Assembly: GCA_021849425.1 (NCBI GenBank)
Contig: JAJZSY010000003.1
Coordinates: 1 to 64,000 of the forward strand
Direction: 5' to 3'
Source: Pseudomonadota bacterium
Lineage (GTDB): Bacteria > Pseudomonadota > Alphaproteobacteria > Acetobacterales > Acetobacteraceae
Length of the DNA stretch: 64,000 bases
Numbering within the stretch: the first letter of the stretch is position 1; each line of letters starts with the position of its first letter. Under the pieces are notes generated by a model. The model had not been told where the DNA came from and ran no database searches. It was given only the letters and a program-made list of their open reading frames with translations. The position numbers and the translations under genes were made by a program. Positions 21,617 to 30,553 of the stretch are shown one piece after another.

Positions 21617-22821
21617 GCCCGGCCGCTGCGCATCCGCCGGAGGCGGAGGATGGTGTCGATGGTGATCGCGGCCAGCAGGATCAGCCCCTCGACGATGAAG
21701 CGCACGGACGAGGCAGCACCAAGCAGGTTCATCCCGTTGCTCACACTCGCGATCACCAGCGCGCCGAACAGCGCGCCATAGACGCTGCCGCGCCCGCCGA
21801 ACAGCGAGGTGCCGCCGATCACCGCCGCGGCGACGGCGTTCAGCATGATGTCGCCATTGCCCACCGAGGCGGAGGCGACGCCGAGGCGGGCGGCATCGAG
21901 ATAGCCGGCGAGACCGACGAGGAAGCCGGCGATGATGAAGACCGCGAGCTGGATTCCCTTCACCGAGATGCCGGCGCGCCGCGCCGCCTCGGCATTGCCG
22001 CCGACCGCGTAGAGATGCCGGCCGAAGCGGGTGGACTTGGTGACGAAGGCCGAGGCGAACAGCGCGATCAGGAACAGCATCAGCAGGAACGGCACGCCGC
22101 GATAGGCGTTCAGCATGAACACCGCGCCGAACAGCATGATGGCGACGCCGACCAGCCGCATCGTCGCGGCGAACCCGCCCTCATGGCCGCTGGCGGCGCG
22201 CTTGCGGATGCCGCCGAGCGTGACCGCCGCATACCCGCCGAACAGCAGCAGGCTCAGCACCCACGACCACAGCGGATCGAGATTGAGCGTGCCGATCGCG
22301 GTGGTGAAATCATCCGCCAACGGCACCGATCCGCCATGCGGCGTCAGGATCGCGAGCGTCAGCCCCTCGGCGATCATCCCCCCGCCAAGGGTGACGACGA
22401 AGCTCGGTACGCCGATCCGCGACACCACCATGCCCTGGAGAAAGCCGATCCCGGTCGCCAGCGCGATCCCGAGCACGATGCCGACGCCGACCGGCAGGTG
22501 AAAGAACACCGTCGCCAGCGAGAACACCGAGGCGGCGAGCACCGAGTTCCAGCCGATCGACAGGTCGATCATGCCGAGCAGGATGATATAGATTTCGGCC
22601 AGCGCCAGCGTGCCGGTGACGACGATCTGCGCCGCGAGATTGGAAAGGTTGCGCGGGGTGAGGAAGTTGGCGTTCAGCGTCTCGAACACGGCCCAGATGA
22701 CGATCAGCGCCGCGATCACCGGCAGCATGCCGAGATCAGTCGATTGCGCGACTCCGGTCAGCCAGCGCCTGAACGGGGATTTCTGCTCGGATTTCTGCTC
22801 CGGATGCTGCACGCTGCTCAT
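21613..22821 (-). CDS. Sugar ABC transporter permease (XylH/RbsC type)
   Basis: This 402-residue polytopic protein is of the BPD_transp_2 family. Hydrophobic segments run through most of it, and the conserved LAEIYIILLGMIDLSIG, GVPSFVVTLGGGMIAEGL, GGNAEAARRAGI and AAVIGGTSLFGGRGSVYGALFGAL blocks are typical of the xylose/ribose/galactose importers. I chose ATG 22821 (MSSVQHPEQKSEQ), overlapping the ATPase stop as ATGA; the upstream extension lies inside the ATPase gene. It forms an importer with the ATPase and binding protein upstream. Confidence 0.94.
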   Translation of the reverse strand: MSSVQHPEQKSEQKSPFRRWLTGVAQSTDLGMLPVIAALIVIWAVFETLNANFLTPRNLSNLAAQIVVTGTLALAEIYIILLGMIDLSIGWNSVLAASVFSLATVFFHLPVGVGIVLGIALATGIGFLQGMVVSRIGVPSFVVTLGGGMIAEGLTLAILTPHGGSVPLADDFTTAIGTLNLDPLWSWVLSLLLFGGYAAVTLGGIRKRAASGHEGGFAATMRLVGVAIMLFGAVFMLNAYRGVPFLLMLFLIALFASAFVTKSTRFGRHLYAVGGNAEAARRAGISVKGIQLAVFIIAGFLVGLAGYLDAARLGVASASVGNGDIMLNAVAAAVIGGTSLFGGRGSVYGALFGALVIASVSNGMNLLGAASSVRFIVEGLILLAAITIDTILRLRRMRSGRA

Positions 22822-23627
22822 GCCATGGCTCCTGCCGTGCCGGTTCCGGGGATTGCGAGCGTGCCTGTGATGGCGCCGACCACCTGCTCCGGCGTCACGT
22901 CGCTCTTGCGGGCCTGCATCACCGTGGCGCCGAGGCGCAGCACGGCGATGTTGTCCGCCACCTGGAAGACGTTCTGCATGTTGTGGGTGATGAGAATGAC
23001 GCCATAGCCCTGCTCGGCGAGGTCGCGCACGAGGCGAAGCACCTCCGCCGTCTGGGCGACGCCGAGGGCCGCGGTCGGTTCGTCCATGATGACGAGCTTG
23101 GAATCCCACAGCACCGCGCGGGCGATGGCGACCGCCTGGCGCTGGCCGCCGGAGAGCGAGGCCACCGGCGTATCCAGCGCGGGCAGGTTGATCCGCAGCG
23201 TCTTCAGCACCCGCCGCGCTTCAAGCTCCATGTCGACATCGCGCAGGACATGCGGGCCGAGCGCGGTCGGCGAACTGACGAGCTCGCGGCCGAGATAGAG
23301 ATTGGCGCAGATGCCGAGATTGTCGCAGAGGGCGAGGTCCTGATACACGGTCTGGATGCCCAGCGCCGTTGCCTCGGACGGATGGCGGATCGAGACCGGC
23401 CGCCCCTCCAGCAGGATGTCCCCCTCGTCGATCGGCGCGACACCGGCGATCGCCTTGATGGTCGTGGATTTGCCCGCGCCGTTGTCGCCGAGCAGGGCGG
23501 TGACCTCGCCGCGGCGAACGGTGAAATTCACGTCGCGCAGGGCGACCACGGCGCCGTAGCGCTTTTGCAGGCCGCGCACCTCCAGCAGGGGTGCTGCGAC
23601 GGGTTCAGCCGCGATTGCCGCACTCAT
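22818..23627 (-). CDS. Sugar ABC transporter ATP-binding protein, single-domain
   Basis: This 269-residue ATPase has Walker A GDNGAGKST, Q-loop TVYQDLALC, signature LSGGQRQAVAIARA, Walker B LVIMDEPTAAL and the switch histidine in LITHN. It resembles one half of XylG/RbsA proteins, which usually contain two fused domains. Single-domain versions occur in fructose (FrcA-like) and some xylose importers. It is encoded between the binding-protein and permease genes and shares an ATGA overlap with the permease. Confidence 0.94.
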   Translation of the reverse strand: MSAAIAAEPVAAPLLEVRGLQKRYGAVVALRDVNFTVRRGEVTALLGDNGAGKSTTIKAIAGVAPIDEGDILLEGRPVSIRHPSEATALGIQTVYQDLALCDNLGICANLYLGRELVSSPTALGPHVLRDVDMELEARRVLKTLRINLPALDTPVASLSGGQRQAVAIARAVLWDSKLVIMDEPTAALGVAQTAEVLRLVRDLAEQGYGVILITHNMQNVFQVADNIAVLRLGATVMQARKSDVTPEQVVGAITGTLAIPGTGTAGAMA

Positions 23628-23691
23628 CTCTCATCCTCCCAGGCAAACGGCGGACGCGCGGGGCGTCCGCCGCGCAGTCAATGATCGCGGA

Positions 23692-24801
23692 TCAGGCGCC
23701 GTGGGCCTTGCAGATCTTGCCCTGGGCCGCGGGGCCCACGCAGATCGCCTTCCAGGTCGTATAGCCCGACTTGATCACCGAGCCCGCGATATTCGCCTTG
23801 GTAACCACCAGCGGCTTGAGCAGCACCGACGGGACGTCGATCATCTTGTTGTTGACCTTGCCGTTGACGAGGCCGGCCGGCGGCTTCGCGCCGGTCGCCA
23901 CCGCAACCGCGAGATCGGCCGCCGCCGCCGCTTCCTCGGGGACGTATTTGAACACCGTCATCGACTGCAGACCCTCGAGGATGAAGGTCAGGCCGCCATT
24001 GGTCGCATCCTGGCCGGTCACCGGCACCTTGCCGGCAAGGCCAACCGCCTGCAGCGCGCGGATCACGCCCGAGGCCGTGCCGTCATTGGCGGCGAGAACG
24101 GCATTGACCTTGTTGTGCAGCCGGGTCAGCGCCTGCTGGCTTTCCTCGAACGCGTTCTGCGGGCTCCAGTCCGGCGTCATCACCGAATAGGCGAGATGCA
24201 GCTTGCCCGACTTGAACAGCGGACCGAGCACGTTCATCGCGCCCTTGCGGAAGTCGAACGCGTTCGGATCGGTCGGCGCGCCGTTGATCATCATCACGCT
24301 GCCGCCGGCCTTGGTGTGCTTGGCGATATATTCGCCCTGCAACTCGCCGACCTTCGTGTTGTCGAAGGAGACGTAGTAATCGGGCTTCGAATCCTGGATC
24401 AGGCGGTCATAGGAAATGACCTTCACATGGTTGCGCGCGGCGTAATTCACCACCGCGGCGCCGGCCTTGCCGTCCACAGGATCGACGACGAGCACGTCCG
24501 CCCCGTTCGAAATCGCGGACTCGGCCTGGTTGAGCTGGGTGTCCGGGCTCGAATTGGCGTTGCTGACGATTAGCTTGGCGTTCGGATCGGCCGCATGCGC
24601 CATCTTGATGAACCAGGGACGATCGACCTGCTCGTAGCGCGGCGAGGAATTCTCCGGCAGCAGGAAGGCGATCGTGGTCTTCTTGCTGCTGATCTGGTGC
24701 ACGGACGGCTGGGTAACCGACTGGGCGTGCGCGGCCGTCAGGCCGAAGGCGGCAACCGCCAGCGCGGACGCGGCAATGATCGTCGGGAACGCGATTTTCA
24801 T
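23692..24801 (-). CDS. Sugar ABC transporter substrate-binding protein (XylF-like)
   Basis: This 369-residue periplasmic protein starts MKIAFPTIIAASALAVAAFG with a Sec signal peptide cleaved near AHAQS. The periplasmic-binding-protein-1 fold is seen in KTTIAFLLPENSSPRYEQVDRPWF, SNANSSPDTQLNQAESAISNGADVLVVDPVDG, ISYDRLI, YYVSFDNTKVGELQGEYI and TGQDATNGGLTFILEGLQ. These segments are typical of D-xylose-binding XylF. Xylose is the best guess for the substrate, but no catabolic gene is adjacent. I chose ATG 24801. Confidence 0.92.
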   Translation of the reverse strand: MKIAFPTIIAASALAVAAFGLTAAHAQSVTQPSVHQISSKKTTIAFLLPENSSPRYEQVDRPWFIKMAHAADPNAKLIVSNANSSPDTQLNQAESAISNGADVLVVDPVDGKAGAAVVNYAARNHVKVISYDRLIQDSKPDYYVSFDNTKVGELQGEYIAKHTKAGGSVMMINGAPTDPNAFDFRKGAMNVLGPLFKSGKLHLAYSVMTPDWSPQNAFEESQQALTRLHNKVNAVLAANDGTASGVIRALQAVGLAGKVPVTGQDATNGGLTFILEGLQSMTVFKYVPEEAAAAADLAVAVATGAKPPAGLVNGKVNNKMIDVPSVLLKPLVVTKANIAGSVIKSGYTTWKAICVGPAAQGKICKAHGA

Positions 24802-24962
24802 GGTGTTTCCTCTTCCAAGATATGATGGATCGAATTCTGGCCCCGGCATGCCGCGAGGTTCCAATTAATTTGACCCTTGTAGTAAATCGGTTGCTATCGT
24901 GAAGCCCGAACCATTGTCAAGCGGGAAATGCAGACCTGCCGTGACTGCGGAGCCGGCGAGGC

Positions 24963-25202
24963 CTATTGCCTCGGTTCGTCAAGCTCGCGCAGGGCGCCCG
25001 AGCGCACGCTCTGCATGGCATTGTCGAGGATTCTCAGGATCGCGTCGTCGGGAAGCTCCGCTCCCAGCAGGTTGAGCGCGCCGCCAAGCAGGGCCGAGGC
25101 GATGGCGATGGTCGGGATCTCCTTCTCGACCATGTGATGGACGAGCTGGTCGATGATCTGCCCGGCTTCGAGAATCTGCGCCTCGGTGGCTTGTTGGTGC
25201 AT
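24963..25202 (-). CDS. Small hypothetical protein
   Basis: This 79-residue, acidic, mainly helical protein has MHQQATEAQILEAGQIIDQL at its N-terminus and a hydrophobic middle (PTIAIASALLGGALNLLGAEL). The ATG at 25202 has AAGGGA about 9 nt upstream; an in-frame ATG at 25223 has no clear site. I do not recognise a family. It lies 46 bp downstream of the ABC exporter gene on the same strand, so the two may be cotranscribed. Confidence 0.6.
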   Translation of the reverse strand: MHQQATEAQILEAGQIIDQLVHHMVEKEIPTIAIASALLGGALNLLGAELPDDAILRILDNAMQSVRSGALRELDEPRQ

Positions 25203-25248
25203 CGGCTTGTTCCCTTGCGTCATGAAATCGTGATGTCGTCCGGCCGCA

Positions 25249-27120
25249 TCAGGCCGGGGTTGCCGCGGAGCCGAGCGGCAGCTCGCGGGTGCGCGGGCCG
25301 GTCGCGAGCCCCTGCTCGGCCGAGGCCGCCTCGATCTGTTCGGACTGCGCCGCCCACATCGCGGCATAGATGCCACCCGCGGCGAGCAGCGAGGCATGGG
25401 TACCGCGCTCGACGATGTTGCCGTCGCGCAGCACGAGGATTTCGTCTGCGTCGATCACGGTGGACAGGCGATGGGCGATCACCAGCGTGGTGCGGTCGCG
25501 CGCCACCTGCCGCAGCGCCGCCCCGATATCCTGCTCGGTCGCGGTATCGAGGGCGCTGGTCGCCTCGTCGAGGATGAGCAGGCGCGGGTCCTTGAGAATG
25601 GTGCGGGCGATGGCGACGCGCTGCTTCTCGCCGCCCGAAAGCTTGAGCCCGCGCTCGCCGACGGTGGTCGCATAGCCCTGCGGCAACGACATGATGAAAT
25701 CGTGAATCTGCGCGAGGCGGGCCGCCCGCTCGACCTCGGCGTCCGACGCGCCGGGGCGGCCATAGGCGATGTTGTAGCGGATGCTGTCGTTGAACAGCAC
25801 GGTGTCTTGCGGCACGACGCCGATCGCCCCGCGCAGGCTCGCCTGCGTCAGGTCGCGCACGTCGATCCCATCGACCAGCACGGCGCCCTCGCTCACGTCG
25901 TAGAAGCGGAACAGCAGCCGCGAAATGGTCGACTTGCCCGACCCGGTCGGCCCGACCAGGGCGATCTTGCGGCCCGGCTCGGCGCGGAAGGAGATGCCGT
26001 GCAGGATTTCGCGATCCTGGCTGTAGCCGAAGCGGACATCGACGAACTCGACCGGCACAGGCGCTCCTCGCGCTTGCAGGGTCTTCGCGTCCGCCCGGTC
26101 GGTGATTTCCTGGGGCGTGCGGAGCAGCGAAAACATCTGCTCCATGTCGACCAGCCCCTGTTTCAGCTCGCGATAGACGAACCCGACGAAGTTGAGCGGC
26201 TGGTAGAGCTGGATCAGGTAGGTGTTCACCAGCACGAACTGGCCGACATTCAGCCGCCCGGTAACGACGCCGTTCGCCGCCATCAGCATCAGCACGGCGA
26301 GGCCGGTGGCGATGATCGCGGCCTGGCCGAGATTGAGCGCGTTGAGCGTCACCTGCGAGCGGACCGCCGCCGTCTCGTAGGCGGCGAGGCTCGCGTCGAA
26401 CCGCACGCTCTCATGCGCCTCGTTGCCGAAATACTTCACCGTCTCGAAATTCAGCAGGCTGTCGATCGCCTTGGTCTGGGCGGCGTTGTCGGTCTCGTTC
26501 ATCTGCCGGCGGAACTTGATGCGCCACGAGGTGAAGCCGAAGGTGAAGCCGAGATAGCCGCCGACCGCGAGCAGGGTGATCGCGGCGTATTTCCAGTTGA
26601 ACATGTGCCAGAGAATGCCGACCGTCAGCAGCAGTTCGATCAGCGTCGGCACCACGTTGAACACGGCGAGCCGCAGCACCGTCTGGATGCCGGTGGTGCC
26701 GCGCAGGATGACGCGGGAAAGCCCGCCGGTCTGCCGGTCAAGATGAAAGCGCATCGAGAGGTTGTGCAGATGCTCGAAGGTCTCGCGGCTGATCACCCGC
26801 GCCGCGCGCTGCTGCACGGCGGCGAACAGCGCATCGCGCAACTCGCCGAACCCCGACGAGGCGATACGCACCAGCGCATAGGCGACGATCAGCGCCGCCG
26901 GAACGGCGAGCGGCCCCGCCTTGGCCGACAGCACGTCCACCGCCCGCGCATACAGGATCGGAATGACGACGGTCGCAACCTTGGCGAGCACGAGGCAGAG
27001 CGACGCCAGCACGACGCGGAGGCGCAGGCCGGGCTCGCGCCGCGGCCAGAGATAGGGCAGCAGCGAGCGCACCGTCGCGAGGCTGCTTTCACTCTTGGCA
27101 ATATCTAATGTTCGGGCCAT
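25249..27120 (-). CDS. ABC exporter of the Atm1/HMT1 type (fused membrane and ATPase domains)
   Basis: This 623-residue protein has an N-terminal six-helix type IV exporter domain (residues about 25-330) and a C-terminal nucleotide-binding domain with Walker A GPTGSGKST, signature LSGGEKQRVAIART and Walker B LLILDEATSALD. The NETDNAAQTKAIDSLLNFETVKYFGNE segment is the hallmark of the Atm1 family, which exports glutathione-linked sulfur or metal compounds in mitochondria and alphaproteobacteria. The ATG at 27120 is 35 bp from the divergent Nudix gene start. Physiological substrate unknown; metal-glutathione complexes are plausible. Confidence 0.94.
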   Translation of the reverse strand: MARTLDIAKSESSLATVRSLLPYLWPRREPGLRLRVVLASLCLVLAKVATVVIPILYARAVDVLSAKAGPLAVPAALIVAYALVRIASSGFGELRDALFAAVQQRAARVISRETFEHLHNLSMRFHLDRQTGGLSRVILRGTTGIQTVLRLAVFNVVPTLIELLLTVGILWHMFNWKYAAITLLAVGGYLGFTFGFTSWRIKFRRQMNETDNAAQTKAIDSLLNFETVKYFGNEAHESVRFDASLAAYETAAVRSQVTLNALNLGQAAIIATGLAVLMLMAANGVVTGRLNVGQFVLVNTYLIQLYQPLNFVGFVYRELKQGLVDMEQMFSLLRTPQEITDRADAKTLQARGAPVPVEFVDVRFGYSQDREILHGISFRAEPGRKIALVGPTGSGKSTISRLLFRFYDVSEGAVLVDGIDVRDLTQASLRGAIGVVPQDTVLFNDSIRYNIAYGRPGASDAEVERAARLAQIHDFIMSLPQGYATTVGERGLKLSGGEKQRVAIARTILKDPRLLILDEATSALDTATEQDIGAALRQVARDRTTLVIAHRLSTVIDADEILVLRDGNIVERGTHASLLAAGGIYAAMWAAQSEQIEAASAEQGLATGPRTRELPLGSAATPA

Positions 27121-27154
27121 CTCCGGCAAATGGCATTTGATACGCGGATTGCAA

Positions 27155-28012
27155 ATGGCGGGTAGTGCTGAGCAGGTATCGGCGGGATTGCTGGCGCGCA
27201 TCGCGCAATGCCGCACGGCGGTTCTGCCAGGCCGGCGGATACCGCTGCTGATCGGCGACGCGCCGGTGGGCTATGTCGGGGGCGAACTTGCCGCCGATCT
27301 CGCGGGATACGCGCGGGCGCATCCCGCCGGGCTCAGCATTCCCGCGCCCGATGCGGCGCGGCTGAACGCGGTGGCGACCCCGCTCGGCCCGGCGCACGGC
27401 TTCCGCACCCGCGGCGAATTGTTCGACGTGCGCAGCCGGATCGACGGCCCGGTGCTCGCGACGCTCGACCGCGGGGCGCTGCCCGCCTTCGGCATCATCG
27501 GCGTCGGCGTCCATCTCAACGGCTATGTCGGCCGGGCGGACGGGCCGCATCTGTGGATCGGCCGGCGGAGCGCGACCAAGAAACTCGATCCCGGCAAGCT
27601 CGACAATCTCGTCGGCGGCGGCGTGTCCGCCGGCATGGGCGCCTTCGACACGCTGGCCAAGGAAGCCGCCGAGGAAGCCAGCATCCCCGCCGATGTCATC
27701 GCCACGGCGCGCCCCGTCGCCCGGATCGCCTATGACATGGAACGGCCCGAAGGGCTGCGGCGCGACCTGCTGGTCTGCTACGATCTCGAACTTCCCCCCT
27801 CGTTCCGCCCCGAGGCGGCGGATGGCGAGGTCGAGTCGTTCATGCTCGTCCCGGCGCGCGAGATGGTGGACATCATCGCCGAAACCGACGAGGTGAAGTT
27901 CAACGTCAATCTTGTGCTGATCGATTTCCTGCTCCGCCACGGCGTGCTCGACGATCCGGGCGGACGGCTGCGATCGGCGCTCGCCGCCCATCCCGCGGCC
28001 GCCGGAGACTGA
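27155..28012 (+). CDS. Nudix hydrolase with DUF4743 N-terminal domain
   Basis: This 285-residue protein has an N-terminal DUF4743-like domain (residues about 10-115) and a Nudix domain with GGGVSAGMGAFDTLAKEAAEEASI. The box keeps the EAAEE core, but the first Glu of the canonical signature is Met and the Arg is Lys. That degeneracy seems characteristic of this subfamily, related to the Nudix half of yeast thiamine pyrophosphokinase Tnr3, which acts on thiamine-diphosphate derivatives. The role here is by analogy. The ATG at 27155 gives the expected N-terminus. Confidence 0.82.
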   Translation: MAGSAEQVSAGLLARIAQCRTAVLPGRRIPLLIGDAPVGYVGGELAADLAGYARAHPAGLSIPAPDAARLNAVATPLGPAHGFRTRGELFDVRSRIDGPVLATLDRGALPAFGIIGVGVHLNGYVGRADGPHLWIGRRSATKKLDPGKLDNLVGGGVSAGMGAFDTLAKEAAEEASIPADVIATARPVARIAYDMERPEGLRRDLLVCYDLELPPSFRPEAADGEVESFMLVPAREMVDIIAETDEVKFNVNLVLIDFLLRHGVLDDPGGRLRSALAAHPAAAGD

Positions 28013-28032
28013 CGCCCGCCAGCGGGCGGGGA

Positions 28033-28701
28033 TCAGAAATCGAGATCGGCGTAATGCGGCGGCGGCGTGAAGCCGGAAACCCGGTCGTTCAGCAGCGGCC
28101 GGAACGCCGGGCGGGATTTGATCCGCGCATACCATTCCCGCGCGGCCGGGTTCACCGACCAGTCGATATCGCCGATGAAATCGAGGGCCGAGAGCTGCGC
28201 CGCGGCGGCGAAATCGGCGAGCGAGAGATTGGCGCCGGCCAAATATTTCCGCCGCTCGGCGAGAAAACCGATATGACCGAGATGGGCGCGCAGCGCCGCA
28301 TAGCCGTCGCGGATTCGCGAGGGGTCGGGCGCGCCGCGCTTGGCCGCCGGCTTCATCACCTTCTCGTACAGCAGGTTGCGCGACACTTCGGTGGCGAAAC
28401 GCTCGTCGAACCAGGCGGTGACGGCGCGAATCTCGGCGCGTTCGGCAAGGGTGCGCCCGATCAGCGAAATATCCGGATAGGCCTCGTCGAGATATTCGCA
28501 GATGGCATTCGAGTGCGGCACCACCAGCCCGTTTTCCTCGACCAGGGTGGGCACCGTGCCGGCCGGGTTCATCGCCAGATATTCCGGCCGGCGTTCCCAG
28601 GTCTTTTCCAGCTTGAGTTCGAAGGGCAGCCGCTTCTCGGCCAGAACGAGCCGGACCTTGCGGGCATAGGGCGAAAGCGGGAGGTGATGGAGAATGCGCA
28701 T
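28033..28701 (-). CDS. Glutathione S-transferase family protein
   Basis: This 222-residue protein has the thioredoxin-fold GST N-domain (MRILHHLPLSPYARKVRLVL, NPAGTVPTLVE, VPHSNAICEYLDE, the last being the glutathione gamma-glutamyl site) and a helical C-domain ending FRPLLNDRVSGFTPPPHYADLDF. The SPYARKVR active-site region has Ser at the usual catalytic position. It is convergent with the Nudix gene (20 bp apart). It belongs to the FzlA-like/beta-class GSTs of alphaproteobacteria; exact substrate unknown. Confidence 0.92.
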   Translation of the reverse strand: MRILHHLPLSPYARKVRLVLAEKRLPFELKLEKTWERRPEYLAMNPAGTVPTLVEENGLVVPHSNAICEYLDEAYPDISLIGRTLAERAEIRAVTAWFDERFATEVSRNLLYEKVMKPAAKRGAPDPSRIRDGYAALRAHLGHIGFLAERRKYLAGANLSLADFAAAAQLSALDFIGDIDWSVNPAAREWYARIKSRPAFRPLLNDRVSGFTPPPHYADLDF

Positions 28702-28826
28702 GCAGGCCGGTTATCGCAGGACCGCCACGCCGTGCAAGGCCGCTGCCGCGCCGGGGCGAAAATTACAATTCCGTCGCGCAACGGATACAAACATGGCCCA
28801 AGCTCGCTGCATCGGGGAGATTGATG

Positions 28827-30083
28827 ATGAGCGAGACAAACACGGGCGCACCTGCGCCCCGGCCTATCCATCCATCGCGCCGGGCGGCGCTTGCCGGCGG
28901 GGCTGCCATTGCCGGGCTTGCCGCCCTGCCCCGCACTACGCGGGCCGCGACCGTCACCCTGCCTTTCGACAATGGCGAACGGCCGCTGGTGCCGGCCGGA
29001 ACCTTTCCGCAGAAGGGCGAGATGATCCTCCAGCGCACGCGCCCGCCGCTGCTGGAAACGCCGTTCGCCGTGTTCGGCGACCATCTCTACACGCCGAACG
29101 ACCTCGCTTTCGTGCGCTGGCATCTGGGCGATGTACCGACCTCGGTCGATCCCGCCACCTACCGGCTGCGGATCGGCGGCGCGGTGAAGCGGCCCTACGA
29201 GCTCACGCTCGAGGAGCTGGTGCGCGGCTTCCCCCATCGCCGCCTCGCCGCGGTGAACCAGTGCGCCGGCAACAGCCGCGGGCTCATCGAGCCGCGGGTG
29301 CCCGGCGCCCAGTGGGGCAACGGCGCGATGTTCAACGCGATCTGGACCGGCGTGCCCCTGCGCGCGCTGCTCGCCCGCGCCGGGCTCAGCCCGAAAGCGA
29401 CGCATGTCGCGTTCCGCAGCCTGGAGTCGGGCGGCATCTTCCCGCCCGATGCGCAGTTCGAAAAGGCGCTGCCACTCCGCCGGGCGAATGACGGCGTCAC
29501 CATGGTCGCCTTCCGCATGAACGGCGCCTACCTGCCGCTGCTCAACGGCTATCCGCTGCGCCTCGTCGTGCCCGGCTGGTTCTCGACCTACTGGATGAAG
29601 ATGCTCACCGAGATCGAGGTGCTCGAACATCCCTCGACCGATTTCTGGATGGCCAAGGCCTATCGCATCCCCGACCGGCAGGATGGCGGGATGCGCCCGG
29701 GCGAGACCGGCGTGAAGATGGTCCCGATCGGGCCGATGCGCCCGCGCAGCTTCTTCACCGGCATCGCCAACGGCGCCCGCGTGCCGACGACGGCGGCGCT
29801 CACGCTGCGCGGCTTCGGCTTCGGCGGCGATGCCGCGCTCCGCGCGATCGACATCTCGACCGATGCCGGCGCGAGCTGGCGCCCGGCAACACTCGGGCCG
29901 GATCATGGCCCCTATGGCTTCCGCGAATGGCACGCCGTCACCCGGTTTCCCAAAGCCGGGGACTACCGGCTGATGGTGCGGGCGCGCAACGCCGCCGGCC
30001 GGATGCAGCCGATGCGCGCGGTGTGGAACCCCGGCGGCTATCTCTACAACCCTGTCGAACATGTCGACGTCGTGGCCGGTTAG
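28827..30083 (+). CDS. sorA: Sulfite dehydrogenase molybdopterin subunit (SorA/SoxC-like)
   Basis: This 418-residue protein has a Tat signal peptide (PSRRAALAGGAAIAGLAALP, with R18-R19) and the sulfite-oxidase Moco fold. The Moco-ligating cysteine is C146 in AAVNQCAGNSRGLIEPR, and the C-terminal dimerisation domain runs from about 300 onward. A haem subunit gene follows, so it is probably SorA of a periplasmic sulfite:cytochrome c oxidoreductase, passing electrons to that cytochrome. GGGGAGA lies 6 nt before ATG 28827; ATG 28824 and TTG 28821 are in frame too. The stop TAG is the first three bases of a two-hairpin repeat. Confidence 0.88.
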   Translation: MSETNTGAPAPRPIHPSRRAALAGGAAIAGLAALPRTTRAATVTLPFDNGERPLVPAGTFPQKGEMILQRTRPPLLETPFAVFGDHLYTPNDLAFVRWHLGDVPTSVDPATYRLRIGGAVKRPYELTLEELVRGFPHRRLAAVNQCAGNSRGLIEPRVPGAQWGNGAMFNAIWTGVPLRALLARAGLSPKATHVAFRSLESGGIFPPDAQFEKALPLRRANDGVTMVAFRMNGAYLPLLNGYPLRLVVPGWFSTYWMKMLTEIEVLEHPSTDFWMAKAYRIPDRQDGGMRPGETGVKMVPIGPMRPRSFFTGIANGARVPTTAALTLRGFGFGGDAALRAIDISTDAGASWRPATLGPDHGPYGFREWHAVTRFPKAGDYRLMVRARNAAGRMQPMRAVWNPGGYLYNPVEHVDVVAG

Positions 30084-30186
30084 AGCGTCATCCGAGCGGA
30101 TGGAGGTATCTGATCGGATAAATATTCTTTATTTATCAATATTTTAGAGCACGATATCCGATCCGGATGGATCGGCAACTGCTCTA
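30081..30186 (+). repeat. Two-hairpin intergenic repeat, copy 1
   Basis: This 106-bp unit fills the gap between sorA and sorB. It starts TAGAGCGTCATCCGA and ends CTGCTCTA. It aligns almost without gaps to the reverse complement of 60904-61008: shared blocks are TCATCCGA, GATGGAG, TGATCGGATAAA, TATCAATAT, TAGAGCAC, ATCCGATCC and GATGGATCGG. The first hairpin is partly eroded, while the second (CCGATCC with GGATCGG) is intact. The sorA stop codon is its first three bases, and the sorB ribosome binding site (AAGGAG) begins right after its end. Confidence 0.85.
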
Positions 30187-30199
30187 AAGGAGACCGCTG

Positions 30200-30547
30200 A
30201 TGATCCGTCCGCTCCCCCTCCTGCTCGGCGCCGCGATCGGCCTTGTCGCCTGTGCCGCCGCCGCGCGCGCCGCCGCACCGGCGGACACCGCCGCCGGTTT
30301 CGCCACACGCACGGTCGACCTGCCCTCGCCCGGCGCGATGTTCTCGGGCTCGGGGGCCGAAACCCTGAACCGCGACTGCACGATGTGCCACTCCGCCGGG
30401 TTCATCGACCGTCAGCCGCCACTTCCGGCCGCAACCTGGAGGGCGGAGGTGACGAAAATGAAGGCGATCTTCGGCGCGCCCTATGCCGAGGCCGACATTC
30501 CGGCAATCGTCGATGCCCTGGTGGCGCGGCAGCAGGCCGCGAAATAG
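30200..30547 (+). CDS. sorB: Sulfite dehydrogenase cytochrome c subunit (SorB-like)
   Basis: This 115-residue protein has a Sec signal peptide (MIRPLPLLLGAAIGLVACAA to ARAAAP), one haem c site CTMCH at 60-64 and a downstream Met (VTKMKAIFG) that could be the sixth ligand. Size and position next to the molybdopterin subunit match SorB, the electron-accepting subunit of periplasmic sulfite dehydrogenase. AAGGAGA precedes the ATG. A small class I cytochrome c of other function is an alternative, but the pairing makes SorB more likely. Confidence 0.82.
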   Translation: MIRPLPLLLGAAIGLVACAAAARAAAPADTAAGFATRTVDLPSPGAMFSGSGAETLNRDCTMCHSAGFIDRQPPLPAATWRAEVTKMKAIFGAPYAEADIPAIVDALVARQQAAK

Positions 30548-30553
30548 CCCGGC

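Noticed and set aside
24865-24962. Possible promoter for the sugar importer (TTCACG-16-TACAAG on the minus strand) and an AATTAATT core
   Set aside because: Box matches are weak and the spacing is short; insufficient to call.
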